A stretch of 64,000 nucleotides of DNA from Cladocopium goreaui (Eukaryota; Sar; Dinophyceae; Suessiales; Symbiodiniaceae), in contig CAMXCT020006633.1 in the NCBI GenBank assembly GCA_947184155.2, positions 248,001 to 312,000 of the forward strand, written 5' to 3'. Of this stretch, positions 23,599 to 34,979 are shown in pieces. The translations under genes and the position numbers were made by a program. The notes under the pieces are model-generated. The model was not told the origin of the DNA, made no database searches, and worked only from the letters and a program-made list of their open reading frames with translations. Each line of letters opens with the position of its first letter. Within the stretch, counting starts at the first letter, position 1.

Positions 23599-23652
23599 GA
23601 GGTGCTGGACCCCCGCTACATGGGGGAAGGTTCCGAGACTGGGGCTTTCAAA
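23599..23652 (+). CDS. Exon-like segment, unknown (EVLDPRYMGEGSETGAFK)
   Basis: After ACCAG|, the frame reads EVLDPRYMGEGSETGAFK and stays open further. It is GC-richer than its surroundings. No family recognised. Confidence 0.3.
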
Positions 23653-24009
23653 GAAGGAAACAATGGCTATTATATAGACGATTTAGATGCTATTCTGCTA
23701 TTCCGTACCTTTAATCATTTGTCCGGTCATCATTGGGCTTATCATTGAGATAGGTACCCTACGACATCCTACGACTGCATGTTGGGATGGCCCTGACCTG
23801 GAAAATTTGGTGAGCAAACTGGGAGGATCCCATAGCGGCCTGCCGCGCAGGTGTTATCAGTATCTCATTTTAAGCCCTTCCCCCCAATATCAAGTGATGT
23901 TTTAAATAGCAGCCCAAGCCCTGATGTGTGCTGGATCTGGGGCCCCGAAAAAAGTGCAATGTAATACCATGGATCACCATCCCCTCAACCAACACACACA
24001 CAATACATA

Positions 24010-24560
24010 TACATACATACATACATACATATATATATATATATTATATTATATTATACTATATTATATTATATTGTATTATATTATATTATATTATATT
24101 ATTATATATATATTATATTATATATATATTATATTATATATATATATATTATATACACCCCTATTTGGCAAGGACTATGTTAGTTTGCAGGATGGACATC
24201 CACGTGCCCTCTGGTGTCATCAAAGATGGCTTGCCGGCAAATCCCCGATGTATATATGGTCCAGCGTTCCAACCCCCCTCCCCCCCGGCCATGGTCATGG
24301 GTCAGCCATAGTACTGTCCCCCTCCCCGTGTGGTGTGGTGGGGGTGTGGTACTGCGTGTATATATATATATATATACATGTTTATATATATACACATATG
24401 TTTATATATATATATATACATTTACATGTGTTTATATATATAATTATATATATATGTGTGTGTACGTATATAAATATCTATATATATATATGTATATTGT
24501 GTATACAGAAAAATATTTATGTATTTGTAAATATATATATATATATGTATGTAATAAGTA
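24010..24560. repeat. Complex TA/TTATA/CATA microsatellite region with one GC-rich island
   Basis: CATA, TTATA and TA repeats at 24000-24155 and 24360-24550. They translate as Tyr/Ile-rich peptides that I do not accept as genes. Between them, 24189-24252 is GC-richer and reads MDIHVPSGVIKDGLPANPR after a CAG acceptor, a possible exon. Confidence 0.6.
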
Positions 24561-24983
24561 AGAAGTAGATACATAGCACATGTATATATGACTAAAGGTA
24601 GCACGTAGGGTACATTGAGGGAGTACGTGTGCTACGTAGGTCGTCTAAAAGGTAGCATGTACCTAGTAAATGCGGGGCTGGTAGTCAGAAATCCTACAAA
24701 GACCAAGCGAATAAGAGGCTGGACTTCAGAAATGCTGCCAATAGCTTGCAAATAGAAGGGAAGGGGGTGCTACCTGGGGACCCATACCATTGGGGGGGGT
24801 AGGAACACGGAACACGAGACCATATATATATATATATTTCAATATATTTGTATATATATGTATATGCATATGTATATGCATATGTATATGTATAGGCTCA
24901 GATATTTATGCATGCTTTCCCCATTCAAACCTCAAACTATAGGGGGTTCATTTAACATTGCCACGGTTACCGAGCCGCAGTTC

Positions 24984-25047
24984 AGCAAATCTGCCACTTG
25001 TGCTTGGATGACCCAGTGGATGACCCACGAGATTTGCGAAGTAAGCC
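24984..25047 (+). CDS. Exon-like segment, unknown
   Basis: From GCCGCAG| to a GT donor (taagcc after gaag). One frame reads FSKSATCAWMTQWMTHEICE. Another reads QQICHLCLDDPVDDPRDL. The C-x2-C pattern in the second recalls ICHLC motifs of dinoflagellate proteins, but I cannot choose the frame. Confidence 0.35.
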
Positions 25048-25638
25048 GAGGAAAGGTTCCAGCTTCGAGCCTGCGCAGAAGGGAGCCCAAAAAGGTGGCA
25101 AGGCGCTTGCGCCGGACGAGTGTCTAGGCAGCAGATGCGACATGATGAGCAGCAGGACACAGCAATAATCACCCAATATAGTTACGCCGATGAACACTAG
25201 TAATCTAATATAATCATAAACAAAATATAAATAGTGCAGCTTCCCTGGGAGCCACTAGGAGTTTCTACCTAAGATTATAGGAGGGTCATCCCCTTATTTT
25301 TAAAGGTTTACTATATCCATCGCAAGGAGTTCCTAAGCATGGTCTGATGACCACATGCGGCAATGCATTGATCACAAGGATGCACAGCAAACTTTTGAAT
25401 CAATCGGTTGAGTCATGACACACATCCATAAATTCAGGCTGCTTGGACCACTGGCATCCACTGGCCTTACCATACACGGGTTGTTCAAGTTGGGGGAATC
25501 GTCCCAAATATATCCAAACATGCGATATTTTCCCGGATCCAGTGACTTATTATTGATGTCATGCGCAGAACATCCCAATTTGATCCCATTTTTTCCAGAT
25601 TTCGATGTTCCCATGGTAAGCCCATCCTTTGAGGCAAG

Positions 25639-25757
25639 AATTTCACCAGGAGATGCTTCGAAAACTGGCCTTGCACCTCGCTGCGCAACCGGATGGTCCC
25701 GCAGTTCCCGGTCCCGCGCCAGCGGTGGAAGCGCAACAGGATGAGTCGCCCGAACGG
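25639..25757 (+). CDS. Exon with FHQEMLRKLALHLAAQPD motif (copy 1 of 3), Pro/Ala-rich tail
   Basis: AG|AATTTCACC at the start, then EFHQEMLRKLALHLAAQPDG followed by PAVPGPAPAVEAQQDESPER, ending at a GT donor (gtgaac). The helix motif recurs at 26602 and 30232. The tail is low-complexity Ala/Pro/Gln. Function unknown; the amphipathic FHxxMLxKLALHL could be a protein-binding helix (inference). Confidence 0.55.
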
Positions 25758-26131
25758 GTGAACCATTTTTGTGACTTGGCTGGTGATGGCAGTGATGAAG
25801 TGTGGTGAATATATGGCTAAGTGGTTGATGTATGGCTATGTGGCTGTGAATAAGTGATTGATTATGACTAATTGGCTGATAAGTGGTTGATTTATGGCTG
25901 GTAAGGTCTAGTCTAGTACATGATTCACCGAGACCTGCGGTTTTCGGTTTTCGTGGCTAAAGCCACGGTTTCTCTGTGGTTTTCCCTAACTGAAGTGCTA
26001 ATTTGCTAATAATTGGATATCATGGTTTGTTGTATCAGTTATATCACATTTTGGTCGGTAACATTCACATTTTTCAGTCTTCAACACCTAATTTTTCGAT
26101 ATTTTTCGGTATCAACCCATGTTTCGCCAAG

Positions 26132-26343
26132 GCGAATGCGCCAACTTCTTCCTCCCCGTGGAGCGTCCGGATGCCACTCCCCGGGACTCGCCACGGAGTT
26201 TCTGCGCCACACCGGAGGAGCATGGCATGCCCGTGTGGACGGACCGTTCCGGTGGACCTACTGGACCTGCTGGACCTGGCGATGATGAGAGCCAGGCTTC
26301 CCACTGTGTTTGCGTGCCCAGCTACATCGTGCATGGCGACTTG
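26132..26343 (+). CDS. Long GC-rich exon, unknown (GECANFFLPVERPDATP)
   Basis: About 212 nt open between CCAAG| and |gtgcat. It reads GECANFFLPVERPDATPRDS, continues through a Gly/Pro segment (SGGPTGPAGPGDD) and ends SHCVCVPSYIVHGDL. Composition is strongly coding. No family recognised. Probably part of the same gene as the flanking FHxxML exons. Confidence 0.5.
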
Positions 26344-26571
26344 GTGCATATGTTTGCTTTTGTTGTATTTGTTTGGCTGTCAATGAGGTTTGAAATTTGA
26401 AGGTTGGATATAGAATATAAATAACATATATGATGTATATGCATTAAATAAATATATATATATATATATATATTTATGTGCTTGCTATTGCTTACTTTTT
26501 TTTGCTGGGTTAAGATATTGTCCTTCCATTTTGTTCCGTTGTGAGGCCTCTTGGAGGCCTGGGAAGGCAAG

Positions 26572-26656
26572 GCGCGACGCTCCAAAGCGGCTCCGGAGCA
26601 GAATTTTCACCACGAGATGTTGAAGAAACTGGCCTTGCACCTGGCAGCGCAACCAG
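26572..26656 (+). CDS. Exon with FHHEMLKKLALHLAAQP motif (copy 2 of 3)
   Basis: Starts at 26572 (GGCAAG|, phase 0) or 26602 (GAGCAG|, the same border as copy 1). It reads NFHHEMLKKLALHLAAQP and ends at a GC donor (gcggag) leaving G, which joins in frame to EPTAAQMPMPQVQQ at 27512. Confidence 0.55.
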
Positions 26657-27511
26657 GCGGAGGGCCCCTGAAGCGTTTTTGGATTTCTGTGACGACCTTT
26701 CTGGTGGGGATGAACAACTGTCAACAACAAATCAAGCCTGGGATGATCCCCAAGCGCAGCGCTGTATTGTTCTATGGGAGTTCCATCAAGTTCAAGAGGA
26801 ACAACCCAAAAACATTTGTGGAATCTTAGCCCATTAACCAATCATGAACTATATGGAAGCCCATTTTTCTCTACAATGCAGAGCTTTCAGGTGCTGATTT
26901 TGATTATGTAATTTGTTGGATTGTGTGGTAGGTATCGCCAAAAGGTTTAATTACAACCCTTCAGCCCCATGGTTTCTATATAGGAAAGGATGTTTTCATC
27001 TCAGTTATATACTCTGTATTTTTTTAGTTGGCGTGGCTCAACAATCAGCCTACTGGTTTGATTATATATATATAAAGCAGGAAAGCTGCAGGATTTTGCT
27101 GCACATTCAGCAACTATCAATTAGTTAATTAATTAAGAAGGTTTTAACCCTCTATATTCAAAGTGCGGGTGTTCATGAAACTAATTGGGGGAAATATTGG
27201 TGCTCTTGCACTTGTTCGCTGTACGCCAATTCCCAGTGACAACCAATAGTTCCCCGAATTGGTTTTCATGGCAAAATCTGCATAACCTCCAAATGAGAAT
27301 AAAACCAATCACGGCATCCAGGGGCTACATGGGCCGGGGAAATGCAAATTTATATCATGTAAATGCACATAGATAATATATACAAACACCAATAATGATA
27401 AGTTCTGGAAACAGGATACCCTGATACCCCCTAAATTTGGTGGTGTATCATTGGTTTAATTAACATTGCCATAAACTCTAGACGAAGCAAGTGATAGCTC
27501 CAGCTTTCCAG

Positions 27512-27555
27512 GCGAGCCTACGGCAGCCCAGATGCCGATGCCACAGGTACAGCAG
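27512..27555 (+). CDS. Small Gln/Met/Pro-rich exon
   Basis: CCAG|GC completes a Gly codon from 26656, giving AAQP-G-EPTAAQMPMPQVQQ before a GT donor (gtccac). The join copies the pattern of copy 1 (AAQPDGPAVPGP..), which supports it. Confidence 0.5.
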
Positions 27556-27825
27556 GTCCACTGGGTGAAGCGCTGATTGGTTGGTGAATGGTTGGAGTGT
27601 TGGAGTTGGTTAAATGCTACTTTTTCTAGGAAAATGACCAACCATTCATCAACCAACCAATGGTTCAATGGATGGGAACATGACCAACAAACCAGCTATT
27701 TTTTTTGGGGTGGGGTCCACTAGCAAACCATCCCACAGGGACACCAGGACGGATGATCCGATGATCCGGTGATCCTCCGTTTTTGGGGGTGCCATGTTGG
27801 TTGAAATGGGATGCACAGTAAGGTA

Positions 27826-27929
27826 TACCCTCTGGTGAACTAACATAGCAATGGAAAATGGCTATTTATAGTGGATTTTCCCATGAAACATGGTGATTTT
27901 CCATTGCTATGTTAGTTCACCAGAGGGTA
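27826..27929. repeat. Small inverted-repeat element, TACCCTCTGG family (near-perfect)
   Basis: Ends taccctctggtgaactaac and gttagttcaccagagggta, then atagcaatggaaaat / attttccattgctat. The arms are almost perfect complements, so this looks like a young copy; 61753-61866 is its closest relative. Confidence 0.85.
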
Positions 27930-28562
27930 ACTGTATCACTCAGATTTTCAGTTGCGTGGCGGTTTCAAGATGTTTCAAGTGTAGTGGTCATAGTGGTCCA
28001 AGTCCAACCCCTTCAATTTATCCAACGGTTCAGGTACCCAAGCTTCACCGTTGACATTGGTAAACCTTGGCTCAGGAAAACTGGTTATTTTGCTTGCCGC
28101 ACGTGGCAAAGTTGACTCTACGTGGTGTCCAAGTATAGCCACTGTTTGATGCGGACATTGGCTCAATCCCCATTCTACTGGTGCTTATATAAATCAAATT
28201 GTTTATGCTCCCCATGTTGTTTCTTAGCTCTCCATATTCCTTAAATCCCATGTTTGATGGCTAAATCAAAAGTTTGCCGAGGTTAAATCACCATTTTCCA
28301 AGGTTGACGACAACATCCCAAGATTTGTCGGTGATGTCACCATTTTCCAAGGTAGAATCACCATGTTTGTTCCTTATGTTGTTCCTTAAATCCAAATGAT
28401 TGTGCTGGTGAAATCACAAATTTGCCAAGGTCAAATCATCATTCAAATGCATTTGTCGGTTATGGGAAACCATCACCAAATTTGCAAACTCACACTCCCA
28501 TGTTTCCATCACCATTTGTCGGTTGGTCAATCATAATGTTTCCCAAAGTTTGGTGCCTGGAG

Positions 28563-28697
28563 GTCTACATGCCCGTGGCCCCACAACCGGGGCCGGTGCA
28601 ACCAGTGCCTGTCTTCGCGCCGCACGCGCCTCCTCAGCGCTCTCCTGCGGCGCCGCGCATGGGGCTGTTCCAGGATCATCGGCCCCAGGAGCCTTCG
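28563..28697 (+). CDS. Proline-rich exon
   Basis: Starts after TGGAG| in phase 0: VYMPVAPQPGPVQPVPVFAP, then HAPPQRSPAAPRMGLFQDHR and PQEPS. It is a low-complexity linker that follows naturally on PMPQVQQ. The 3' border is uncertain: a GC donor at 28698 gives phase 0 into the next exon, a GT at 28708 does not. Confidence 0.5.
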
Positions 28698-28739
28698 GCT
28701 GTGCTGGGTTGGTGATGTTGATATTCCATGATATGCCAG

Positions 28740-30000
28740 ATTAAACGATCACATGGCTATAGATTCTATAGATGTTGCATGATTTAAGGGAAAAATCAAC
28801 ATATAGGAATATAATGGGATAATCAACGTATTCAGCTGATTTGTTTTGATAGATAAAGCCAGAATTGGAATTTAACCAACCAAAGCTTGAAAAATCCAAG
28901 AACTGTGGTTTAATATATGATTGTAGATGAGGTCTATGAGGTCTATCCATAATCCCATCCCAATAGTGGTACAATGGGATGTAATTGGGATCTAATGGGA
29001 ATAAAAGGGGATAATCAACCAATCCTTTCCCCCTCGTAGAATTTCAACACCAGACAGACACAACGGTTTACTAGGGAATGAATACACACAAATTTGGGAC
29101 CATAAAATTCGGGGTGTTGAATATTGGAGGAATGAAATTAATAACCATCCAAAAAGAAGGGATGTTGCGCATTCCAAACATAGGAACCATCCAAAATGCG
29201 GATTGAACTTGGCGATGTGAAAAGGAGCGGTTTACAAACAAGCGCTTTGGTGTGTTTGGCCAAAGCAAGAGAGGAGACTTGACAAATAGCAAGAGAGAGG
29301 GAGGAAGATTGGAAATTATATCTTCAAAAAGATAATTTTATTTTTGGGAAGAGCTTAGTTTTACTACACATATCGATCACAGAGTAACATTCCCGAAGCA
29401 ACGAACATCAGGTTGCTGAATCTCCATTGGTTGATCTGCCAACGAAGTGCCAGCTGAAGCCGCGCTTGAAAAACAAGACTTGGTTGACCAGTTTTACCAT
29501 GAGTTGTGTTTGGCTAACTCTATTGAATCCCCCTTTCTGCTGGTGAAGTTGACATGTTCACATAAGATCGTGTTATTTGCTGGTTAAATCCCAATGATAG
29601 TATTTGGCAAGTCCATGTTTTTAATTGCCATCCAATCCCCAAGTTTGCCAAGTAGTTATTATCTGTTATTTGTTTTGTGGTTCAGGCTCTCCTTCGGCAC
29701 TCTTCAATCTCACTTTGTTTTTTCTATTTGGTCGGTCAAGTCTGAAGGTTTGGTTGGTGAATTCCTGATTTGCCTTGATCATATTGAATCCGTATCATTG
29801 CTAAAGTTCGCAAAGCAATAGTAAATCATACCCAATTTTATAGATATCCCACTATATTCCCAGTATATTTCCCTATTATAACATGAACTTTCCATGGTAA
29901 ACATATATGTCCATTATTGATAATTACCCATGATTAGTTGATTTACCCATTAAACATGTTGATTTTCCAAAGTTTGTTTTTATTTTTTCGGGCATGTTTA
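28740..30000. other. Intron without a recognised gene
   Basis: AT-rich with many tttgcc, caaccaa and atggga words but no clear exon. No element of the recognised families until the GGTTGGTGGT-type relic at 30001-30096. Confidence 0.4.
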
Positions 30001-30096
30001 CCAAACATTTTTTATTTTCCATAATATATGGGTTGTCATCCTTCCCATTGACGAAGTCATATTTTTCAAGATGGTTATATAAAACCACCAACCAGA
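30001..30096. repeat. Small element, GGTTGGTGGT family (5' end decayed)
   Basis: Shares ttttccataatatatggg, tgtcatccttcccattgac and the end accaccaaccaga with 40097-40192. Confidence 0.6.
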
Positions 30097-30231
30097 TAGG
30101 GTTTTATATGGTATATAGATCATTCATATCCCAGTACTAACCACTATTAACCATCGTTAACCACTATTAACCACTATTAACCACTATTAACCCATGTGAA
30201 TCATTCTGTCCCCATGCCTTTTCCGTCACAG

Positions 30232-30331
30232 GAGGAGTTCCACCGCCAGATGCTTCAGAAGCTAGCGCTCCATTTGGCAGCGCAGCCGGATGAGACATCG
30301 CAGGAGGCGGGGACAGACATCGCCAAGCAAC
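30232..30331 (+). CDS. Exon with FHRQMLQKLALHLAAQPD motif (copy 3 of 3)
   Basis: After CACAG|, EEFHRQMLQKLALHLAAQPD then ETSQEAGTDIAKQ. The end is ambiguous: GT at 30332, or GC donors slightly earlier. Same helix as copies 1 and 2 with a different tail. Confidence 0.55.
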
Positions 30332-31164
30332 GTGATACAGTTATTAAATCACTTTGGGATTTCACCCGCGGATGTCGCGGATAGTCAATCAACAAAACAG
30401 CGGACTTCACCACTCAAGAGTTGCATTTTATCAACAAACATTGGGATTTAAGCTGTGGACATGCGAACTTTACCAGCAACAAAGATGGGATTTATCAGCT
30501 TAGAATGCCTAATTCACCAACAGAAGCTGGATTTAACCATAGAACGTGGAATTGACTGGGATTGAAACATGAGAACTTAGGATTTGACCATTGGTCATTT
30601 CGATTTGACCATGTAGGAACAAGAGTTGAGACTTAGTACATTCTGTTTTAATACTATTCCAACACATGCATCTATTGGACTAATTTCTATCCGCCATGGA
30701 GGAATACGTTACATCCCATCGTCCCAATGTTGCAAGTGGTTCCTGGTTACGTCCTGGTTTTTCTGGCTGAGTTTTTTTGGCTATGGATAGCTGGATAGCT
30801 GCCCCTGGAGGCCAAAAGTAGCGCCAGCCACCAGGACCAGGTGTGGAATTGCCTTTGGACAATACTATCCGTCCTGCATATCCTGCAATATAAAGGAATA
30901 TACTGGAATATATGGGAATTATATAATTGGATTTGATGGTACCTAATGGGAATATAGTGAGATACCCTGTGTATTATATAACTGGCAAAAATGATGGTGT
31001 TGCATGGAAACTCGAAATCCGTTGCATATTTGCGCGCAAGCCATGTTGTTGGACTGGTTATTCTCGTTGTGATTCTTTGCAGAATATCACCCATGTTCCC
31101 CGATTTTGATCGTTATGTTTGCCAGATTTGTCTTGGTTCCCTGGTGCTTGCTGTGGATTCCCAG

Positions 31165-31267
31165 CCTGTCTTCAAAGCTCACCCAGGCCCCAACGGCAGA
31201 TTTGGCAGCCCCCGTGCAGCTGCAAATTGAGCCCCGCATCAACGAGGCAGCTCGGGCAGCTGAGCAG
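31165..31267 (+). CDS. Ala/Gln-rich exon (APTADLAAPVQLQIEP)
   Basis: Between TCCCAG| and |gttggg one frame reads LSSKLTQAPTADLAAPVQLQ then IEPRINEAARAAEQ. Likely a helical, low-complexity part of the same protein as the FHxxML exons. Confidence 0.45.
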
Positions 31268-31329
31268 GTTGGGGAAGCACCTTGGAGAAAGTGGTGGAGG
31301 GGTTGTCCGGACTTGGGAATTCCCATAAT

Positions 31330-31443
31330 GTGGTTAAAACTTAAAACAATGCCATAAACCACCCATTTGGGAATGGTAGACATACCACCTATAAAGATGG
31401 TGATGACTGGGGGATGTTTTTTCTTTAATTGTTTTGCCCACAT
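31330..31443. repeat. Small repeat ending ttttgcccacat
   Basis: Shares aacaatgccataaaccaccc, gtagacataccacctataaa and gatggtgatgactgggggat with 60496-60604. The ends are inverted (gtggttaaaac / gttttgcccac). Confidence 0.65.
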
Positions 31444-32092
31444 TAATCCCTTCATCCTTTTCCCTCATATGTTTGATGCCCACCATGACGGCCCTCAATG
31501 TATCCAATGCTCAACCGGGCTTTGTAGCGTAATATTCAGTAAGGGGCGGAATTTGCCATTGGCAGGTTCGGTTGCCAGTATTTATACTTCCAAACAAGCA
31601 AAACCACTTCAAGAGTGTTGTTTAAAGGGATGTAATTAACCACTTAAAGATTGTGATTTAAAGGGACTTAACCACATAAACATGGTGATTCAAGTCATGA
31701 CAGATATCTAAAGCAGCGAACGACACTAGGCCCCTGATGCCCCTGGTTTCTGGCCGCTGATTCGCTAGGTCTGGAAGGTTGATAGTTTGTCAATGGATTC
31801 ATCTTTGGCATGTATCACCTGGGTTTGTTTATATAAGGTGCTTGTTTATTTTCCCAATGGGAAATTTGAAATCCACCAGAAATGGGGAATCTATTGGGAA
31901 TACGTTGAATACGCCTGACTTCTTGGGGTTCCTTAAGCAAATCCAAGATCAACGAATGATGAAATCTGGGGACCACGGGGCCATGGGCGGTGGCTTGCAA
32001 TTCGAATGTGAATCGGGTCCATATACAGTGGCCCGGTCACTAGCCACCAAGCCCCATCCCTGGCACCGGAAATCTTGATGGGTTGGACTTTT

Positions 32093-32200
32093 TACCCTCT
32101 GGAAAACTAACAGTTCGCAAAATGGAAAATCACCATTTTAAATAGTTAAATCAACTATAAATGGCAATTTTCAATAGCTATGTTAAATTACCAGGGGGTA
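32093..32200. repeat. Small inverted-repeat element, TACCCTCTGG family
   Basis: Ends taccctctggaaaactaac and gttaaattaccagggggta. Confidence 0.75.
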
Positions 32201-32357
32201 ACACATGAGTCGTTTTTTTGGCGGCGGCTACCTTAGACTAGCAATTTCTCCAGTGCAAGAAGTGAGAGAGGGAGGCTACCTTAGGGCGCCTTGTGAGGTC
32301 TAAGATCAGAGTGCCTTTCTACAAGAGAGGCCTATTATATGTGCAGATAATTATTTC

Positions 32358-32463
32358 TGGGTAAATTATAACGACCTCACTGTTCTCCCTCACTGGAATC
32401 ATGGTAAGGGAAATCATCCCCAAATGGACTTAATTCAGGTTAGTGAAATATTATAATTTATCC
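32358..32463. repeat. Small element, TGGGTAAATTATAACG family
   Basis: Second copy of the 16395-16527 element, with the internal gcagggaccgc segment missing. Confidence 0.7.
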
Positions 32464-32912
32464 AGATTGTTTGTATATAGAATACCCCCTAAAAAAACAC
32501 GAACAAGTAACAGCCTACTAAAACGGTGCGACATGACTTTTCTATAGTTTTCTATTTTCGGTCATTCCGAATTCCCTCAGAGACATCACTGGTGAATGCT
32601 CTCAAAACCTCCATCAACCCTGGCGTATGTATCTACATTTCTTCCAAAGTCAACATGTCACTAATCCATGTATATATATATAATACATATGCCATTTATT
32701 TACATTTATATACATTTATTCTATCATCTAATATGGCATATCATCCAATGCTACATCCCACAGTTTGGAAACTCTCCCCACCTCGACAGAGTTTCCCAAA
32801 TGATCATCTTCCAAATATGGCACTCAGGGTCTCCCATTTTGTTCCTGAATTATCAATATGTATCATCATTTTCCCGATGGAAGTTGCCATTTTAGGTACC
32901 ACCTAGTTTCAG

Positions 32913-33016
32913 ACGGGTCAGAAAAAGCCACACACCAGTTCTCAGCCAAAACTGTTTTCTGAGGATAAGGCTCAGTGCGACCGCTTAATGGAAGACTTAG
33001 ACGTGGCCGAACGCAG
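32913..33016 (+). CDS. Exon, unknown (SEDKAQCDRLMEDLDVAER)
   Basis: TTTCAG| to |gtgctg, phase 0: TGQKKPHTSSQPKLFSEDKA then QCDRLMEDLDVAER plus AG. Clean borders and coding-like composition. It leaves two bases, which do not fit directly with the kinase exon at 34643, so at least one further exon is expected between them. Confidence 0.5.
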
Positions 33017-34270
33017 GTGCTGTCCTTTTTTTCCGCCGGAACTCCAAAAGTTCAAATGAATTCAGATGGTTATGGCATGTTATGGCTACGGGTCAATCTC
33101 GGTGATGTTTTTGGATGTTGTGTATTCATTATGTTCTAATTTTGGTGTGCCCAATTTTGGGAGGAAAATAGGATCAAAACGTGTGTGGTAAAGCGATGTA
33201 AGCCCTAGAATACACCAGAACTAAGGAATGTGGGCATTGTTTGCCTTTAAGCCTCACAAAGCTTGGGTTCATAATTGGGGTGACCACAGTGTAGCCATCG
33301 TCTCCCTGGGTTCAAACCATGGACAAATGAGTTCAACTGGGCTCCCACTGACAACCCCCAAAAAAAGAAAGATCTTTGACCATGGCACATCTAGTTCGGT
33401 TGGCTTGGATGATCTCTGCCCATATCACTGAGGGTGCCGTGTACATCAATGCGTTTGTGTGTGTTCCTTTTTTGTTTAACCGTGGGCAGAACAACGGTCA
33501 ACACCCCCATTTTCTGCAAGCCAAGTTGTAAAGTTCAAGGTGAATTTCCAGCAACATGACCCACTATGAACCTGAGTGCACAATCAACCGATGCTGGTTG
33601 GGGTGCAACAAGGTTCAACCCTATTTGGAATGATGATTGCCAATCACCAATATATGATTGTCTTTGGATGAGTTTAAGCCGCCTTTATCTCATGTTTTCA
33701 GGTTTCATTCATCCTGGATTACAATATATATATATATATTATATATAGTCGTGGACACGTTATAAGCAGATTTTCATCTGCTTATCACACCCCCAAAACC
33801 CTCAAAAACGCTCAAATAAGGATCTGCTGGAATGAGGGACGCTAGAATCAGACCTGTGATAAGCAGATTCCCATATATAATATGTAGGATTTGGTCAAAT
33901 TGGGAATCTGCTTATTACAGATGCTTGCACAATTCAAATTCGACTAAAGGTAACACGAAATATGGGAATGGTTTGCATATTTTTGTCCTTATTGGAAATA
34001 TCATGAAGATGCATGACTGCAGAAAAAGACAAGTAGAAATAGAAAGGCAGAGAAGTAGAAAAGCAGCGAAGCAGGAAAAACAAAAAGCAAAAAAACAGGG
34101 AAACAGAACAGAGAGAAGCAAGAAAAGCAGAGAAGCAGAAAAGCAGGAAATAACAAAATAGCGGAAAAGCAGGAAAAGCAGGAAAAGCATACAAGCAGAG
34201 AACAAAAGAGCAAACACGCAGAAAAGCAGAGAAGTAGAAAAGCAGAGAAGCAGGAGCAGAAGAAATTCAA
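33017..34270. other. Intron with hairpin-bearing repeat and purine-rich tract
   Basis: Contains ataagcagatt...aatctgcttat inverted pairs (33762-33785 and 33861-33919) and a long agcagagaag/aaagcaggaaa purine tract (34014-34262). The Phe/Leu-rich peptide encoded on the other strand is an artefact of this tract. Kinase N-lobe exons were looked for here and not found. Confidence 0.55.
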
Positions 34271-34330
34271 GAATCCAAAGAAAATACCTGAACCTGCTCA
34301 AAGGAAACCTGAAACCAATAGACCTCCATA

Positions 34331-34642
34331 AGAAAGGGTTGCGACAAAAGCACGGGCCCAAAATCAAGCCCCAAATCGCACAATTCCGAGAGAAACTGCC
34401 GGAAAAATCACGAAACACCAGCCCGAGGAACCTACAAATGCCTGAAAGCAAGCATTATAGTTGATTTTACTGCACAGACTGCAATAAGCAGATTTGGACA
34501 TCTGCTTATTACAGCTGCTTGAAAGTTGAGACTTCTTTGGGCAACAAACTCAAGAAATAGCCGGGCCACAGCCCAGAAATTGAATCAGACTAGAATATCC
34601 AGAATAATTTGTTTAAGCAGTCTCAATCACAGCACAGTATAG
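34331..34642. repeat. Tandem-repeat family unit at the end of the intron before the kinase exon
   Basis: From aagaaagggttgcgacaaaa to cacagcacagtatag this matches units downstream at 35318, 35728, 37208 and 37648. It includes the taagcagatttgg / tctgctta hairpin and the 3' splice site itself. The other units are joined to aagggctgccgtttctagg instead of the kinase exon. Confidence 0.7.
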
Positions 34643-34969
34643 GCTCATTACCTGGCCCCTGAAATCATGCGTGTCAATCGGCAGGCCGAAAGATCTTCAG
34701 GTTATGGTCTGGCCGCTGATGTGTGGAGCTTTGGAATCAATTTATACTACTTCTGGGTGGGTCAACTTCCGTTTGCCGAGCATGAGGGACTGCCCTTCGA
34801 CATTTACAACATCGTGCTCTACGATCACGATGGCCTCCCGGAGTACGAAGATTTCGGGCATGACAGGTTGGCAGAGATCATCAGGGGTCTCCTGCAACGA
34901 TCTCCTGCAAATCGCCCCACGTTCCAGGACCTTACCCGAGATCCCTTCTTCCTCCAAAGCGGGGCGTGA
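34643..34969 (+). CDS. Protein kinase C-lobe, terminal exon
   Basis: Starts after TATAG| and reads AHYLAPEIMRV..., with stop TGA at 34967-34969 (108 codons). Kinase landmarks in order: YLAPE (subdomain VIII), YGLAADVWSFGINLYYFWVG (subdomain IX, with the invariant Asp and Gly), QLPF (end of IX), an acidic insert, then LAEIIRGLLQRSPANRPTFQ (subdomains X-XI with the invariant Arg) and DPFF. It is most like CaMK/CaMKK-type Ser/Thr kinases. The ATP-binding lobe, HRD and DFG motifs are not in this exon and were not found nearby, so either the upstream exons are unseen or this is a fragment. A long open frame overlapping it in another phase is a shadow. Confidence 0.75.
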   Translation, partial: AHYLAPEIMRVNRQAERSSGYGLAADVWSFGINLYYFWVGQLPFAEHEGLPFDIYNIVLYDHDGLPEYEDFGHDRLAEIIRGLLQRSPANRPTFQDLTRDPFFLQSGA

Positions 34970-34979
34970 CCTGGAACAG

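Noticed and set aside
23924-24568. Plus-strand frame of 214 codons, Tyr/Ile-rich
   Set aside because: Produced by TA and TTATA microsatellites, with a chance bridge through a GC-richer island.
33915-34451. Open frame of 178 codons on the minus strand, Phe/Leu/Cys-rich
   Set aside because: It is the complement of the agcagagaag purine tract and the tandem-repeat unit. The composition is that of a simple repeat, with no domain.
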